64,000 nt of DNA from Nocardioides sediminis (GTDB lineage Bacteria; Actinomycetota; Actinomycetes; Propionibacteriales; Nocardioidaceae): positions 1 through 64,000 of the forward strand of contig NZ_PZYZ01000002.1 of NCBI RefSeq assembly GCF_003047295.1, read 5' to 3'. Below are positions 19,572-28,703 of the stretch, in pieces. Positions within the stretch are counted from its first letter, which is position 1. Every line of letters starts with the position of its first letter. The notes below the pieces were generated by a model. It did no database searches. It was not told where the DNA came from and was given only the letters and a program-made list of their open reading frames with translations. Both the position numbers and the translations under genes were made by a program.

Positions 19572-19912
19572 GCGCCGAGTGGGAGCGGGTCTGCCTCCTC
19601 GACGACCTCGAGGTCGAGCGTGGCGTGACGGCGCTCGTGCACGGGCAGGCGATCGCGATCTTCCGCACCCACGACGGCGAGGTCCACGCGCTGGGCAACT
19701 ACGACCCGTTCGCCCGCGCGTCGGTGCTCGCCCGCGGCATCGTCGGCACGCGGGGCGGCGTGCCGTTCGTCGCCAGCCCGATGCACAAGCACGCCTTCGA
19801 CCTGCGGACCGGGCGCTGCCTCGACGACGAGACGCACAGCGTCCCCGTGTACGACGTCGCGGTCGAGGACGGCGTCGTCCTCGTGGGGCGCCGCAAGCAG
19901 GCCGTGGCGTGA
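19568..19912 (+). CDS. nirD: Nitrite reductase small subunit NirD
   Basis: 114 residues with the Rieske-like NirD fold: FRTHDGEVHALGNYDPFARA and SPMHKHAFDLRTGRCLDD. The CxH/CxxH cluster ligands of true Rieske proteins are absent, which is usual for NirD of this class, so it should not bind a [2Fe-2S] centre. It assembles with NirB. Its start overlaps the nirB stop and its stop overlaps the nnaR start (GTGA), giving a tightly coupled three-gene operon. Confidence 0.94.
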   Translation: MSAEWERVCLLDDLEVERGVTALVHGQAIAIFRTHDGEVHALGNYDPFARASVLARGIVGTRGGVPFVASPMHKHAFDLRTGRCLDDETHSVPVYDVAVEDGVVLVGRRKQAVA

Positions 19913-21057
19913 GGCTCGCCACCGGCGTGGCCGAGGATGCTGTGGAGGGTGCCGGCCGCCCGCTCGAGGGCTACCGGATCGGGGTGACCGCCGCCCGCAA
20001 GGTCGAGGAGCAGGTCGCGCTGCTCGAGCGCCGGGGCGCGAGCGTCGAGTGGGCGCCGTCGCTGTCCCAGGACCCCAACCGGGTCGACGACGCCGAGCTG
20101 AGGGCGGCCACCGAGCGGCTGCTGGCGGAGCCGATCGACATCTTCGTCGCCACCACCGGGATCGGCATGAGGACGTGGTTCGACGCCGCCGAGGCGTGGG
20201 GGCTGCACGACGCCCTCGTCGAGGCGATCGGGGCCGCCGAGGTGCTGGCCCGCGGGCCCAAGAGCGTCGGCGCGCTGCGCCGGCGCGGCATCCGGGAGCT
20301 GTGGTCACCGGACTCGGAGTGCTTCGAGGACGTGCTCGCGCACCTGCGCGGGCGTGACCTCGCCGGCCGGCGCATCGTCGTGCAGGAGCACGGCCAGTCG
20401 CTGTCGATGGTGGCCCACGCGCTGCAGCGCCACGGCGCCCGCGTCGAGGTGGTCACGGTCTACCGCGTGCAGAGCGCCGAGGATCCCGAGCCGATGTTCC
20501 GGATGGTCGACCTGATCGCCGACCGCGAGCTCGACGCGGTGACCTTCACCTCCGCGCCTGCGGTCGCCGCGCTGATGGAGGCCGCCGGCGTGACCGGCCG
20601 TCGCGACGAGGTCATCGCCGCCTGCCAGGCCGACGTCGTCGCCGCGTGCGTGGGACCGGTGACCGCCGCGGCGTTCGAGATGTGGGGCGTCCCCTCCATC
20701 ACCCCCGACCGCTCCCGGCTGGCGGCCATGGTCAAGCTCCTCGAGACCGAGCTGCCCTCCCGCAAGGACGGGCTGTCGATCGAGGTCGCCGGCCACACCC
20801 TGCTGATGCACGGCGACCTGGTGCTGCTCGACAGCGTGGAGGTCAGGCTCTCGCCCGCCCCGCTCGCGGTCCTGCAGGCCCTGGTGGTCAACCCCGGCCA
20901 CGTGGTCTCCCGTGCCGACCTGCTCGCGGCGCTGCCGAGCGGCACGGCCGGGTCGGAGCACGCCGTCGAGATGGCCGTCGCCCGGCTGCGGGCGGCGCTG
21001 GGCACGCGGGTCGTGCAGACGGTGGTCAAGCGGGGCTACCGCCTGGCCGTTGCCTGA
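19909..21057 (+). CDS. nnaR: NnaR: HemD-like domain fused to a winged-helix DNA-binding domain
   Basis: 382 residues. The first about 255 form a uroporphyrinogen-III-synthase fold (GYRIGVTAARKVEEQ, TFTSAPAVAALMEAAG). Residues about 290-380 are an OmpR-type winged helix (VRLSPAPLAVLQALVVNPG, ending VVKRGYRLAVA). This architecture is that of NnaR, known in Streptomyces and mycobacteria as an activator of nitrate/nitrite assimilation working with GlnR. Being last in nirBD-nnaR, it may control both its own operon and the narK-nasCB operon. A residual HemD activity for siroheme supply cannot be excluded. Confidence 0.9.
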   Translation: MRLATGVAEDAVEGAGRPLEGYRIGVTAARKVEEQVALLERRGASVEWAPSLSQDPNRVDDAELRAATERLLAEPIDIFVATTGIGMRTWFDAAEAWGLHDALVEAIGAAEVLARGPKSVGALRRRGIRELWSPDSECFEDVLAHLRGRDLAGRRIVVQEHGQSLSMVAHALQRHGARVEVVTVYRVQSAEDPEPMFRMVDLIADRELDAVTFTSAPAVAALMEAAGVTGRRDEVIAACQADVVAACVGPVTAAAFEMWGVPSITPDRSRLAAMVKLLETELPSRKDGLSIEVAGHTLLMHGDLVLLDSVEVRLSPAPLAVLQALVVNPGHVVSRADLLAALPSGTAGSEHAVEMAVARLRAALGTRVVQTVVKRGYRLAVA

Positions 21058-21131
21058 GCCGGTCGCGCGGCGGGTGGGGAACCGGATCGGCGTACGACGG
21101 CCGCTCGCGCCCGGTCTCGTTCCCCGGGCCG

Positions 21132-21635
21132 TCAGCCCCGCGCGACGACGAGCGCGGTGGCGATCGCGGCCACGCCCTCGCCCCGTCCGGTGAGCCCCAG
21201 CCCGTCGGTGGTGGTCGCCGACACGGAGACCGGCGCGCCGGCGGCCGCGGCGAGGGCGGCCTCGGCCTCCGCGCGCCGCGGCCCGAGACGCGGTGCGTTG
21301 CCGATGACCTGGATCGCGACGTTGCCGATCTCGTAACCGGCCTCGCGCACCCGACGGGCCGCCTCCGCGAGCAGCGTGGCCCCCGATGCCCCGGCCCACT
21401 CGGGCTGGGAGGTGCCGAAGTGCGAGCCGAGGTCACCGATCCCGGCCGCGGAGAAGAGCGCGTCGCACGCCGCGTGGGCGGCGACGTCGGCGTCGGAGTG
21501 GCCCTCGAGGCCGCGCGGCTCGTCGGGCCACGCGAGCCCGGCCAGGTGCAGGGGCGCCCCCTCGACGAGGCGGTGGACGTCGGTGCCGATGCCGGTGCGC
21601 GGGAGGGTCACGGTCGGGGTCTCGGGGCTGGTCAC
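21132..21635 (-). CDS. ispF: 2-C-methyl-D-erythritol 2,4-cyclodiphosphate synthase
   Basis: 167 residues. Zn and substrate motifs GIGTDVH and [16 protein letters not shown] are present, with [15 protein letters not shown] at the C-terminal subunit interface. It cyclises CDP-ME 2-phosphate in the MEP pathway. Usually next to or fused with ispD; here the nitrate island lies between. The GTG at 21635 has CATGAT six bases upstream. It converges on nnaR; the short gap holds one CGTACGACG copy (21091-21099). Confidence 0.96.
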   Translation of the reverse strand: MTSPETPTVTLPRTGIGTDVHRLVEGAPLHLAGLAWPDEPRGLEGHSDADVAAHAACDALFSAAGIGDLGSHFGTSQPEWAGASGATLLAEAARRVREAGYEIGNVAIQVIGNAPRLGPRRAEAEAALAAAAGAPVSVSATTTDGLGLTGRGEGVAAIATALVVARG

Positions 21636-21697
21636 CGGCCCATCATGCCGCGGCGACCGGCGCGCTGACGGCTCGTCCCGTCGGTCACAATGGACCC

Positions 21698-23224
21698 ATG
21701 CATCCCTCGTCGCGCCTGCCCTGGGCGCTCGCGGGCATCGTCACCGGTGCCGCAGGCGTGGCGACGAGCTACGCGGTGGCGATGGTGCTGACCATCCGGG
21801 AGTCGCCGGTCGTGGCCGTGGCCGAGCTGGTCATCCGGCTCACGCCGGGCGCGCTGGCCGAGCAGGCCATCGACCTCGTCGGCCAGCTCGACAAGCCGCT
21901 GCTCGTCCTGGGCACCCTGCTCGTGCTGCTCGCGCTGTCGGCCTGGGCCGGGATCATGGCGCGCACGTCGTGGGTGCGTCCCCAGCTCGTGTGGCTCGGG
22001 CTCGCGGCGGTCGGCACCGTGGCGGTGCTGGTGCAGCGGGGGGCCGGAGCGGTCGACGTGATCCCCGTCCTGGTCGGCCTCGCCACCTGGGTGGCGCTGC
22101 TCCCGGCGCTGACGGCGCCGTTGCGGATGGCGGAGGCGCACCCCGAGCTGGAGTCGCGCGAGCGCCGGGTGTTCCTGATGGTGGCGGGCGTCCTGGGGCT
22201 GGCCGCGATCGGCGTCGGGGTCGCCGGCCGCGTCGTGGGGGCGGGCCGCCGCCACGTCGTCGAGAGCCGGCGGCTGCTGCGCCTGGACGACGTGACGCTC
22301 CCGAACCCGCCGCGCGGCGTCTCGACCGGCGTCGAGGGGGTCAGCCCGTGGCAGACGCCCAACGACGACTTCTACCTGATCCACACCGCCATCTCGGTGC
22401 CCGCCATCGAGCCCAAGGACTGGCGGCTGCGCATCCACGGGATGGTGGACCGCGAGCTCGTGCTGACCTACGACGACCTCATCGCGCGCGGTCTGACCGA
22501 GTCGTGGATCACCCTCGGCTGCGTCAGCAACGAGGTGGGCGGCGGCCTCATCGGCAACGCCTGGTGGAGCGGCGTGCGCATCGCGGACCTGCTCGCCGAG
22601 GCCGGTGTCCGGGGCGACGCCGACTGCGTCCTCCAGACCTCCGAGGACGGCTGGGACTGCGCCACCCCGCTCAGCGCCATGACCGACGACCGCGGCGCCC
22701 TGCTCGCGGTCGCCATGAACGGGCGGCCGCTGCCCATCGAGCACGGCTTCCCGGTCCGCTCGATCGTCCCGGGGCTCTACGGCTACGTGTCGGCGACCAA
22801 GTGGGTCGTGGACTACGAGGTGACCCGGTTCGCGGACGTGTCGGCCTTCTGGACCCAGCGCGGCTGGTCCGAGCTCGGCCCGGTCAAGATCGCCTCACGC
22901 ATCGACGTGCCCCGCTCCGGCGCCGACGTCGACCCCGGGTCGCTCCGGATCGGCGGCCTGGCGTGGAAGCAGCACACCGGCATCGAGGCCGTCGAGGTCG
23001 CGCTCGACGGCGGTGCCTGGCAGCGGGTCGAGCTCGCCGAGGTCCCCAGCGAGGACACGTGGGTGCAGTGGACGGGCACGATCGACGTCGAGCCCGGCGA
23101 CCACACGCTGCGGGTGCGGGCGATCGGCCGCGACGGCGACGTGCAGACGGGCGCGATCGCGGACGTCGTACCGGACGGGGCCACGGGGTGGCACTCCGTC
23201 GACTTCAGGGTGCGCGACGCGTGA
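21698..23224 (+). CDS. Membrane-anchored molybdopterin oxidoreductase (sulfite oxidase/YedY-like)
   Basis: 508 residues. The first about 190 carry four to five membrane helices (from [20 protein letters not shown] onward). The Moco domain follows, with the likely Mo-ligand Cys in [14 protein letters not shown] and the block GYVSATKWV, and it ends in a dimerisation (Mo-co_dimer) immunoglobulin-like domain. The catalytic part should lie outside the membrane. The substrate is unknown: sulfite, sulfoxides and other S/N-oxides are options. The ATG follows CACAAT by six bases. It converges on the C39 peptidase gene with a 3-base gap. Confidence 0.88.
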   Translation: MHPSSRLPWALAGIVTGAAGVATSYAVAMVLTIRESPVVAVAELVIRLTPGALAEQAIDLVGQLDKPLLVLGTLLVLLALSAWAGIMARTSWVRPQLVWLGLAAVGTVAVLVQRGAGAVDVIPVLVGLATWVALLPALTAPLRMAEAHPELESRERRVFLMVAGVLGLAAIGVGVAGRVVGAGRRHVVESRRLLRLDDVTLPNPPRGVSTGVEGVSPWQTPNDDFYLIHTAISVPAIEPKDWRLRIHGMVDRELVLTYDDLIARGLTESWITLGCVSNEVGGGLIGNAWWSGVRIADLLAEAGVRGDADCVLQTSEDGWDCATPLSAMTDDRGALLAVAMNGRPLPIEHGFPVRSIVPGLYGYVSATKWVVDYEVTRFADVSAFWTQRGWSELGPVKIASRIDVPRSGADVDPGSLRIGGLAWKQHTGIEAVEVALDGGAWQRVELAEVPSEDTWVQWTGTIDVEPGDHTLRVRAIGRDGDVQTGAIADVVPDGATGWHSVDFRVRDA

Positions 23225-23227
23225 GGC

Positions 23228-24469
23228 TCAGCGGTTGATGACGTAGGCCGTGCCGCCGCTGGCGTTGATCCAGACGTCCTCGAGCTCGTCGCGGTCGTAG
23301 ACGCGGCGCACGGCGCCGTTGGACGCTCCGGCCGGGTCGTTGACGACCACGTCGCCGTCGGCCTCGAAGCCGACCACCACGAGCAGGTGGCCGTTGCTGG
23401 CCGAGATCGGGGCGCCGGTGAGCTGCCGGGTGCCGAAGGCCACCGAGATCACCAGCGGCACGCCGGCGACGATGTAGTCCTCGGCCTCGCGCAGGTTGCG
23501 CAGCCGGGTGACGTAGGCGTCGCCGGTGGTCAGCGTCGAGGCGTACGCCGTGTTGAAGGCCCAGTTGCCCGTCCCGCGGTAGGCGTGGTCGTAGACCAGC
23601 CGCGCGGTGTGGTCGACCTGCGGGTCGGCGTGCCCGGCCGCGACGGCGGGGAACGGTCCGGGCTGCAGCCCGTAGTGGCCGAGCACCATCGCCACCGACG
23701 TGGGGGAGCACCAGGCCTCGCCGCCGTTGCCCCACTGGGGGTAGTGGCCGCGGTGGGTCATCTGGGAGTACGCCGGGACGTCGAGGACCGTGCCGGCCGC
23801 CGGGCCGGGCGTCGAGGTCGGGGTGCTGCCCCGCGGGGCGATCGCGCTGGCGACCGCACCGACGCGGTCCACGCGCACCAGCGGACGGGCGGTCGGGCTG
23901 CGGTAGAGCTTCACGCGCACCTGCCACTGGGTGACGGGCGCGGCGGCGACCCACGTGTCGACGTTGACCCGGCCGAGGTCGTCGGCCTGGGAGGCCAGCG
24001 ACCGGCGCTGGACCGCCGGGTTGTCCAGCGTCCACTCGGCCATCGAGTCCCAGCTCGAGGTGCGGCCGTCGGCGGTGCGGGCGCGGACGGCGACCTTGAC
24101 GACGCTGTCGCCGGTCGTCACCGCCTCCCACGAGGGGATGAGCTCGGTGGCGCCGAACCCGGGGGCCGCCCACGGGGACGTCCAGCTGCCCGTCTGGTAG
24201 CTGCGTCCCCGCAGCTTGCCGGGACGCGGCTTCTTGAGCAGCAGGGAGCCCTTGGCCGTGCGGACCCCGCGCATCGTCCCCGCACGCCAGTCGCGCCCCT
24301 TGCTCCACGACGTGTGCTGGATGCTCGAGGCCGCCCGGCGCTCGGCCGCCGCGGACGTGCCCGGGTCGGCGCCGGCGGCGGGCGCCAGCGCACCGGGGGC
24401 GAGGGCCCCCGCCACGAGGGCGAGGACGGGCAGGGCGAGGAGCGGGCGTCGTACGCGCGAGGGGGCCAC
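23228..24469 (-). CDS. Secreted C39-like cysteine peptidase
   Basis: 413 residues with a signal peptide (RRPLLALPVLALVAGALAPG, cleavage near AGA). The middle is a beta-rich region of repeated WxxGxW-type sequences (TSWSKGRDWRAGT, GSWTSPWAAPG). The C-terminal peptidase_C39_2 domain has the nucleophile Cys in EAWCSPTSVAMVLGHYG, His in NGHLLVVVGF and Asp in VVNDPAG. It is likely exported and could process peptides or act on the cell wall. No transporter or substrate peptide is adjacent. Confidence 0.85.
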   Translation of the reverse strand: MAPSRVRRPLLALPVLALVAGALAPGALAPAAGADPGTSAAAERRAASSIQHTSWSKGRDWRAGTMRGVRTAKGSLLLKKPRPGKLRGRSYQTGSWTSPWAAPGFGATELIPSWEAVTTGDSVVKVAVRARTADGRTSSWDSMAEWTLDNPAVQRRSLASQADDLGRVNVDTWVAAAPVTQWQVRVKLYRSPTARPLVRVDRVGAVASAIAPRGSTPTSTPGPAAGTVLDVPAYSQMTHRGHYPQWGNGGEAWCSPTSVAMVLGHYGLQPGPFPAVAAGHADPQVDHTARLVYDHAYRGTGNWAFNTAYASTLTTGDAYVTRLRNLREAEDYIVAGVPLVISVAFGTRQLTGAPISASNGHLLVVVGFEADGDVVVNDPAGASNGAVRRVYDRDELEDVWINASGGTAYVINR

Positions 24470-24563
24470 GGGGCCACGCTAACCCGCACACGACCCACCT
24501 GTCCCACGAGTCACACGGCCCGGACGAATCGGTGCGTGGGCCCTGCGCCCCTAGACTTGCCGG

Positions 24564-26015
24564 GTGAATCTGCGCCTCCACGACACCGCGACCCGCGAGG
24601 TCCGAGACTTCGTCCCCCTCGAGGAGGGGAAGGCGGGGATCTACGTCTGTGGGCTCACCGTGCAGTCCGAGCCGCACGTCGGCCACGTCCGCTCGGCCGT
24701 CAACTTCGACGTGCTGCGGCGCTGGCTGACCGCGAGCGGCTACGACGTGCACTTCATCCGCAACGTCACCGACATCGACGACAAGATCCTCGCCAAGGCC
24801 GCCGAGCAGGGCCGGCCCTGGTACAACCTCGCCTACGCGATGCACGCCGAGCTCACCAAGGCGCTGGCCAGCATCAACGTGCTGCCGCCGACCTACGAGC
24901 CCGGCGCCACCGGCACCGTCCCGGAGATGGTCGAGCTCATCGAGACGCTCATCGCCCGCGGGCACGCCTACGCGGCCGAGGACGGGTCCGGCGACGTCTA
25001 CTTCGACGTGCGCTCGTGGCCGTCGTACGGCGAGCTGACCCGGCAGCGGGTCGACGACATGGAGCCCGCCGGCGACGCCGACCCGCGCGGCAAGCGCGAC
25101 CCGCGCGACTTCGCCCTGTGGAAGGGGTGGAAGAAGGGGGCCGAGCCCGAGTCGGCCTCCTGGCCCTCCCCGTGGGGACCCGGCCGCCCGGGGTGGCACA
25201 TCGAGTGCTCGGCGATGGCGAGCAAGTACCTCGGCCCCGCCTTCGACATCCACGGCGGCGGCGTCGACCTGCGCTTCCCCCACCACGAGAACGAGCTCGC
25301 CCAGTCACGCGCGGCGGGCAAGCCGTTCGCGTCGTACTGGCTGCACAACGCCTGGATCACCACCGCCGGCGAGAAGATGAGCAAGTCGCTCGGCAACTCG
25401 CTGCTCGTCCCCTCGGTGCTCGAGCGCGTCCGGGGCATCGAGCTGCGGTTCTACATGGTCAGCGCCCACTACCGCTCGCACGTGGAGTTCAGCTTCGAGG
25501 CGCTCGACGAGGCGGCGACGTCCTTCCAGCGCATCGAGTCGTTCCTCGACCGCGTGCCGGGCACCGCCGGGGTAGTTGGGGACGAACTCGTAGGCGGATC
25601 CGCCGATTCACCCACGAGATCGTCCCAAACTACGCGGCTGCCGGAGGCGTTCGTCGCCGCGATGGACGACGACCTCGGTACCCCGGCGGCGGTCGCGGTC
25701 ATCCACGACACGGTCCGCGAGGGCAACCGCGCGCTGGCCGAGGGCGCGGACGCCACCCGCCACGCCGCCGCGGTACGTGCCATGCTCGACGTGCTCGGGC
25801 TGGACCCCGCCGACCCCGGCTGGGGCGACGGCGGCGGCGCGGAGGCCGAGCAGCTGCGCGAGGCCGTCGACGTGCTCATCACGGCACTGCTCGAGGAGCG
25901 CGCGCAGGCGCGGGCCGACAAGGACTGGGGCCGGGCGGACGCGATCCGGGACCGCATCAAGGCCGCCGGCATCGAGATCGAAGACACGCCCTCCGGGCCG
26001 AAGTGGAGCATCTGA
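24564..26015 (+). CDS. cysS: Cysteinyl-tRNA synthetase with an in-frame palindromic insert
   Basis: 483 residues. HIGH-like motif is PHVGH in [21 protein letters not shown] is in [12 protein letters not shown]; Zn ligands include the N-terminal Cys29, WHIECSAM, and HHENE. It charges tRNA-Cys. Residues about 337-357 are encoded by a 62-bp imperfect palindrome (25572-25633) that is AT-richer than its surroundings and falls between the catalytic part and the C-terminal helical domain, where extra length is tolerable. GTG at 24564 follows TAGACT by six bases. It is first gene of the cysS-rlmB-phosphoesterase operon. Confidence 0.95.
   Translation: MNLRLHDTATREVRDFVPLEEGKAGIYVCGLTVQSEPHVGHVRSAVNFDVLRRWLTASGYDVHFIRNVTDIDDKILAKAAEQGRPWYNLAYAMHAELTKALASINVLPPTYEPGATGTVPEMVELIETLIARGHAYAAEDGSGDVYFDVRSWPSYGELTRQRVDDMEPAGDADPRGKRDPRDFALWKGWKKGAEPESASWPSPWGPGRPGWHIECSAMASKYLGPAFDIHGGGVDLRFPHHENELAQSRAAGKPFASYWLHNAWITTAGEKMSKSLGNSLLVPSVLERVRGIELRFYMVSAHYRSHVEFSFEALDEAATSFQRIESFLDRVPGTAGVVGDELVGGSADSPTRSSQTTRLPEAFVAAMDDDLGTPAAVAVIHDTVREGNRALAEGADATRHAAAVRAMLDVLGLDPADPGWGDGGGAEAEQLREAVDVLITALLEERAQARADKDWGRADAIRDRIKAAGIEIEDTPSGPKWSI
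25572..25633. repeat. 62-bp palindromic element inside cysS
   Basis: The outer 20 bases of each side pair with three mismatches (GTAGTTGGGGACGAACTCGT against its distal partner), with weaker pairing towards the centre at 25602/25603. The element keeps the cysS frame open and codes for a Ser/Thr/Gly-rich loop. It includes GTAG, TCGTAG and AACTAC stretches unusual for the local codon use. It behaves like a protein-coding palindromic repeat. Confidence 0.75.
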
Positions 26016-26016
26016 C

Positions 26017-26970
26017 ATGGCAGGCAACAGCCAGCGCAAGGGCGCGATCCGCAAGTCGGGCAAGGGCCCGACGGCCGGGTCGGGCGGTCGCGTCAAGCGC
26101 GGCCTGGAGGGCAAGGGCCCGACGCCCAAGGCGAAGGACCGGCCCTACCACAAGGCCCACAAGGACGCGAAGCGCGCCGAGCGCTCCGAGTCGACCCGGC
26201 CCAAGCGGCGTACGACCAAGTCGACCGAGGCCGAGTGGGTGGCCGGGCGCAACTCGGTCGTCGAGGCGCTGCGCGCCGGCATCCCGATCACCGGCGTCTA
26301 CGTCGCCGAGGGCGCCGAGCGCGACGGCCGGCTGCGCGAGGCCTTCAAGATCGCTGCCGAGGAGGGCTACTCCCTGCTCGAGGTGACCCGGGGCGAGCTC
26401 GACCGGATGACCGGCGGTGCCGTGCACCAGGGCCTGGCGGCCCGGCTGCCGTCCTACGAGTACGCGCACCCCGACGACCTGCTCGACCTCGCCGCCGAGA
26501 AGGGTGAGAAGCCGCTCATCGTGGCCCTCGACTCGGTCACCGACCCCCGCAACCTCGGTGCCGTCGTCCGCTCGGCCGCCGGCTTCGGGGCGCACGGGGT
26601 GCTCATCCCCGAGCGCCGCGCCGCCGGCATGACCGCGGCCGCGTGGAAGACCAGCGCCGGCGCCGCCGCGCGCATCCCCGTCGCCCAGACGGTCAACCTG
26701 GTCCGCCAGCTCCGGGCCTACCAGGACGCCGGCTGCATGGTGGTCGGGCTGGCGGCGGACGGCGACGTGTCGCTGCCCGACCTCGGCCTCGCCGACGGTC
26801 CGCTGGTCGTCGTCGTCGGCTCGGAGGGCAAGGGCCTGGGCCGGCTGGTCGCCGAGACCTGCGACCAGCTCGTCTCCATCCCGATGGCCAACCAGCTCGA
26901 GTCGCTCAACGCCGGAGTCGCGGCCTCGGTGACCCTCTACTCGGTCGCCCAGGCACGCGCCACCGCGTGA
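26017..26970 (+). CDS. rlmB: 23S rRNA (guanosine-2'-O-)-methyltransferase RlmB/TrmH family
   Basis: 317 residues: a basic disordered arm of about 70 residues (KSGKGP, KRTT-like repeats), the substrate-binding domain ([15 protein letters not shown]) and the SpoU methylase with a trefoil knot. Motif 1 is [19 protein letters not shown], motif 2 [10 protein letters not shown] and motif 3 [18 protein letters not shown]. It methylates a ribosomal or transfer RNA 2'-O. It follows cysS by one base, as I recall it does in mycobacteria, and its stop overlaps the next start (GTGA). Confidence 0.92.
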   Translation: MAGNSQRKGAIRKSGKGPTAGSGGRVKRGLEGKGPTPKAKDRPYHKAHKDAKRAERSESTRPKRRTTKSTEAEWVAGRNSVVEALRAGIPITGVYVAEGAERDGRLREAFKIAAEEGYSLLEVTRGELDRMTGGAVHQGLAARLPSYEYAHPDDLLDLAAEKGEKPLIVALDSVTDPRNLGAVVRSAAGFGAHGVLIPERRAAGMTAAAWKTSAGAAARIPVAQTVNLVRQLRAYQDAGCMVVGLAADGDVSLPDLGLADGPLVVVVGSEGKGLGRLVAETCDQLVSIPMANQLESLNAGVAASVTLYSVAQARATA

Positions 26971-28463
26971 GTCGCACCCGCCTCGCGTCCACCGCCCTCG
27001 TGGCGGTGGGGTCGCTCGTGGTCGCCGTGGTCGCGGGCGTCACGCTGTTCCTCTCCGGGAGCCGGACGGTGGTGGTGGCCAGCCACGACGCCACCGTGCG
27101 GCCGACCCTGGACGGGGACGTCGTGGTGCGCACCGGGCCGCTGCTCCCCGACGTACGACGCCAGGGTGACGGTCCGGTGGGCGTCGACATGGTGCTCGGC
27201 AAGACCGAGGCGTCCTCCGCGGACGAGCTGATCGCCCGTTACGCGTTCATCGCCAGCCAGCCCGAGTCCCAGGTGGACAAGGTGCAGGCGGCGGTCGAGG
27301 ACATCGCGATCTCGGCGGCGGTCCGCGGCCTCGGGCTCGGTCTCGTGCCGCTCGCCGTGTGGCTGCTCCTCGGACCCCACCGGCGCGGCGAGCTGTTCCG
27401 CGGCCTGCGCACCCGACGCGGGGCGGTCGGAGCCGTGCTGCTGGTCGCGCTGCCCCTGGCGCTGTGGCAGCCGTGGGACGCCGACGCGGACAGGCAGGAG
27501 GACGAGCAGGACTGGATCACGCTGGGTGAGTTCCTGGGCTCCGCGGTGCCGCTGCCCGTGGAGGCCGACGGGATCGAGGTCCGCACCGGCCCGACCACGA
27601 CCCAGACGAGGCGACTGATCGCCAGCGCGGTGAGCACCTACGACAAGAGCAAGGCGTTCTACGCCGAGGCGGCCGAGACGGCGGCGGACCTCGACGTGCG
27701 CGTGCCCGAGGAGGGCGAGACGGTGGCGCTGCTGGTCAGCGACCGGCACGACAACATCGGGATGGACCCGGTCGCGCGGGCCGTCGGGGACGCCGCCGGG
27801 GCCACCGTGGTCCTCGACGCGGGCGACGACACCTCCACCGGCCAGCCCTGGGAGGCGTTCAGCCTGGACTCCCTGGACCGCGCGTTCGGCGACCTCGACC
27901 GCTTCGTCGTCGCGGGCAACCACGACCACGGCGAGTTCGTGATCGGCTACCTCGCCGACCTGGGCTGGACGACGCTGGACGGTGAGGCTGTCGAGGGACC
28001 CGGCGGAGGTCTCATCCTCGGCGTCGACGACCCGCGGTCGAGCGGCCTCGGCGACTGGCGCGACGAGTCGGGCCTGAGCTTCGGCGAGGTCGAGGGACGC
28101 CTCGCCGAGGTGGCGTGCGAGTCCGAGGACCGCATCTCCACGATGCTCGTCCACGACGCCAACCTGGGCCGGGAGGCGCTCGCCCGCGGCTGCGTCGACC
28201 TGGTGGTCGGCGGCCACACCCACGTGCAGCGCGGGCCGGAGGCGGTCGTCGGGGAGGAGGGCCGGATCGGCTGGACCTACACCAACGGCACGACCGGCGG
28301 CGCGGCGTACGCGATCGCCGTCGGCAGCAAGCCGCGGCGCGACGCCGGCATGAGCCTGGTGACGTACGACGAGGAGGGGCGCCCCGTCGGCGTCCAGGGG
28401 ATCCGCCTGCAGACCGACGGCACCTTCGTCGTCGGGGAGTACGCGCCGCTGACCTACGAGTGA
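26967..28463 (+). CDS. Membrane-anchored metallophosphoesterase
   Basis: 498 residues. An N-terminal membrane anchor ([19 protein letters not shown]) and one or two further helices near residues 112-165 precede the calcineurin-like domain. Its motifs are VSDRHDNIG (variant of D-x-H), DAGDDTSTG (GDxxD), [10 protein letters not shown] (GNHD) and [11 protein letters not shown] (GHTH). A metal-dependent phosphoesterase facing the periplasmic side is inferred. The substrate is unknown. It is the last gene of the cysS-rlmB operon, overlapping rlmB. Confidence 0.88.
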   Translation: MSRTRLASTALVAVGSLVVAVVAGVTLFLSGSRTVVVASHDATVRPTLDGDVVVRTGPLLPDVRRQGDGPVGVDMVLGKTEASSADELIARYAFIASQPESQVDKVQAAVEDIAISAAVRGLGLGLVPLAVWLLLGPHRRGELFRGLRTRRGAVGAVLLVALPLALWQPWDADADRQEDEQDWITLGEFLGSAVPLPVEADGIEVRTGPTTTQTRRLIASAVSTYDKSKAFYAEAAETAADLDVRVPEEGETVALLVSDRHDNIGMDPVARAVGDAAGATVVLDAGDDTSTGQPWEAFSLDSLDRAFGDLDRFVVAGNHDHGEFVIGYLADLGWTTLDGEAVEGPGGGLILGVDDPRSSGLGDWRDESGLSFGEVEGRLAEVACESEDRISTMLVHDANLGREALARGCVDLVVGGHTHVQRGPEAVVGEEGRIGWTYTNGTTGGAAYAIAVGSKPRRDAGMSLVTYDEEGRPVGVQGIRLQTDGTFVVGEYAPLTYE

Positions 28464-28703
28464 CCCGCGGGTGACCTGCAGCGGCGGTGAGTGGCGACCC
28501 CCGTGCGCCACCCACCTCCGTGCGTCCCCGCGCGGTCCCGGTCGACGGCCCCCATGCGCGTCGCCGGCACGACTCGCGCGGTCACACCATCGTCGTCGGG
28601 GACGGGCGCGGGCGCAGCCTTGTTTCACTGTCGGCAAAGCCTGCAACACGCCGCGGAGCCACCACGGCGAGGAGGGGCGCGGACACCGACCGATACTGGG
28701 GCG

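Noticed and set aside
16623..19922. A 1,099-codon minus-strand frame opposite nirB
   Set aside because: Composition typical of antisense high-GC frames, with no domain; nirB on the plus strand is unambiguous.
21061..21131. Hairpin between nnaR and ispF as a terminator
   Set aside because: Only about seven base pairs (GGGGAAC/GTTCCCC) with a long loop; not convincing.
28464..28703. A small gene in the 240-base gap before the HTH protein
   Set aside because: Frames are Arg/Pro-rich shadows without start context or recognisable domain.
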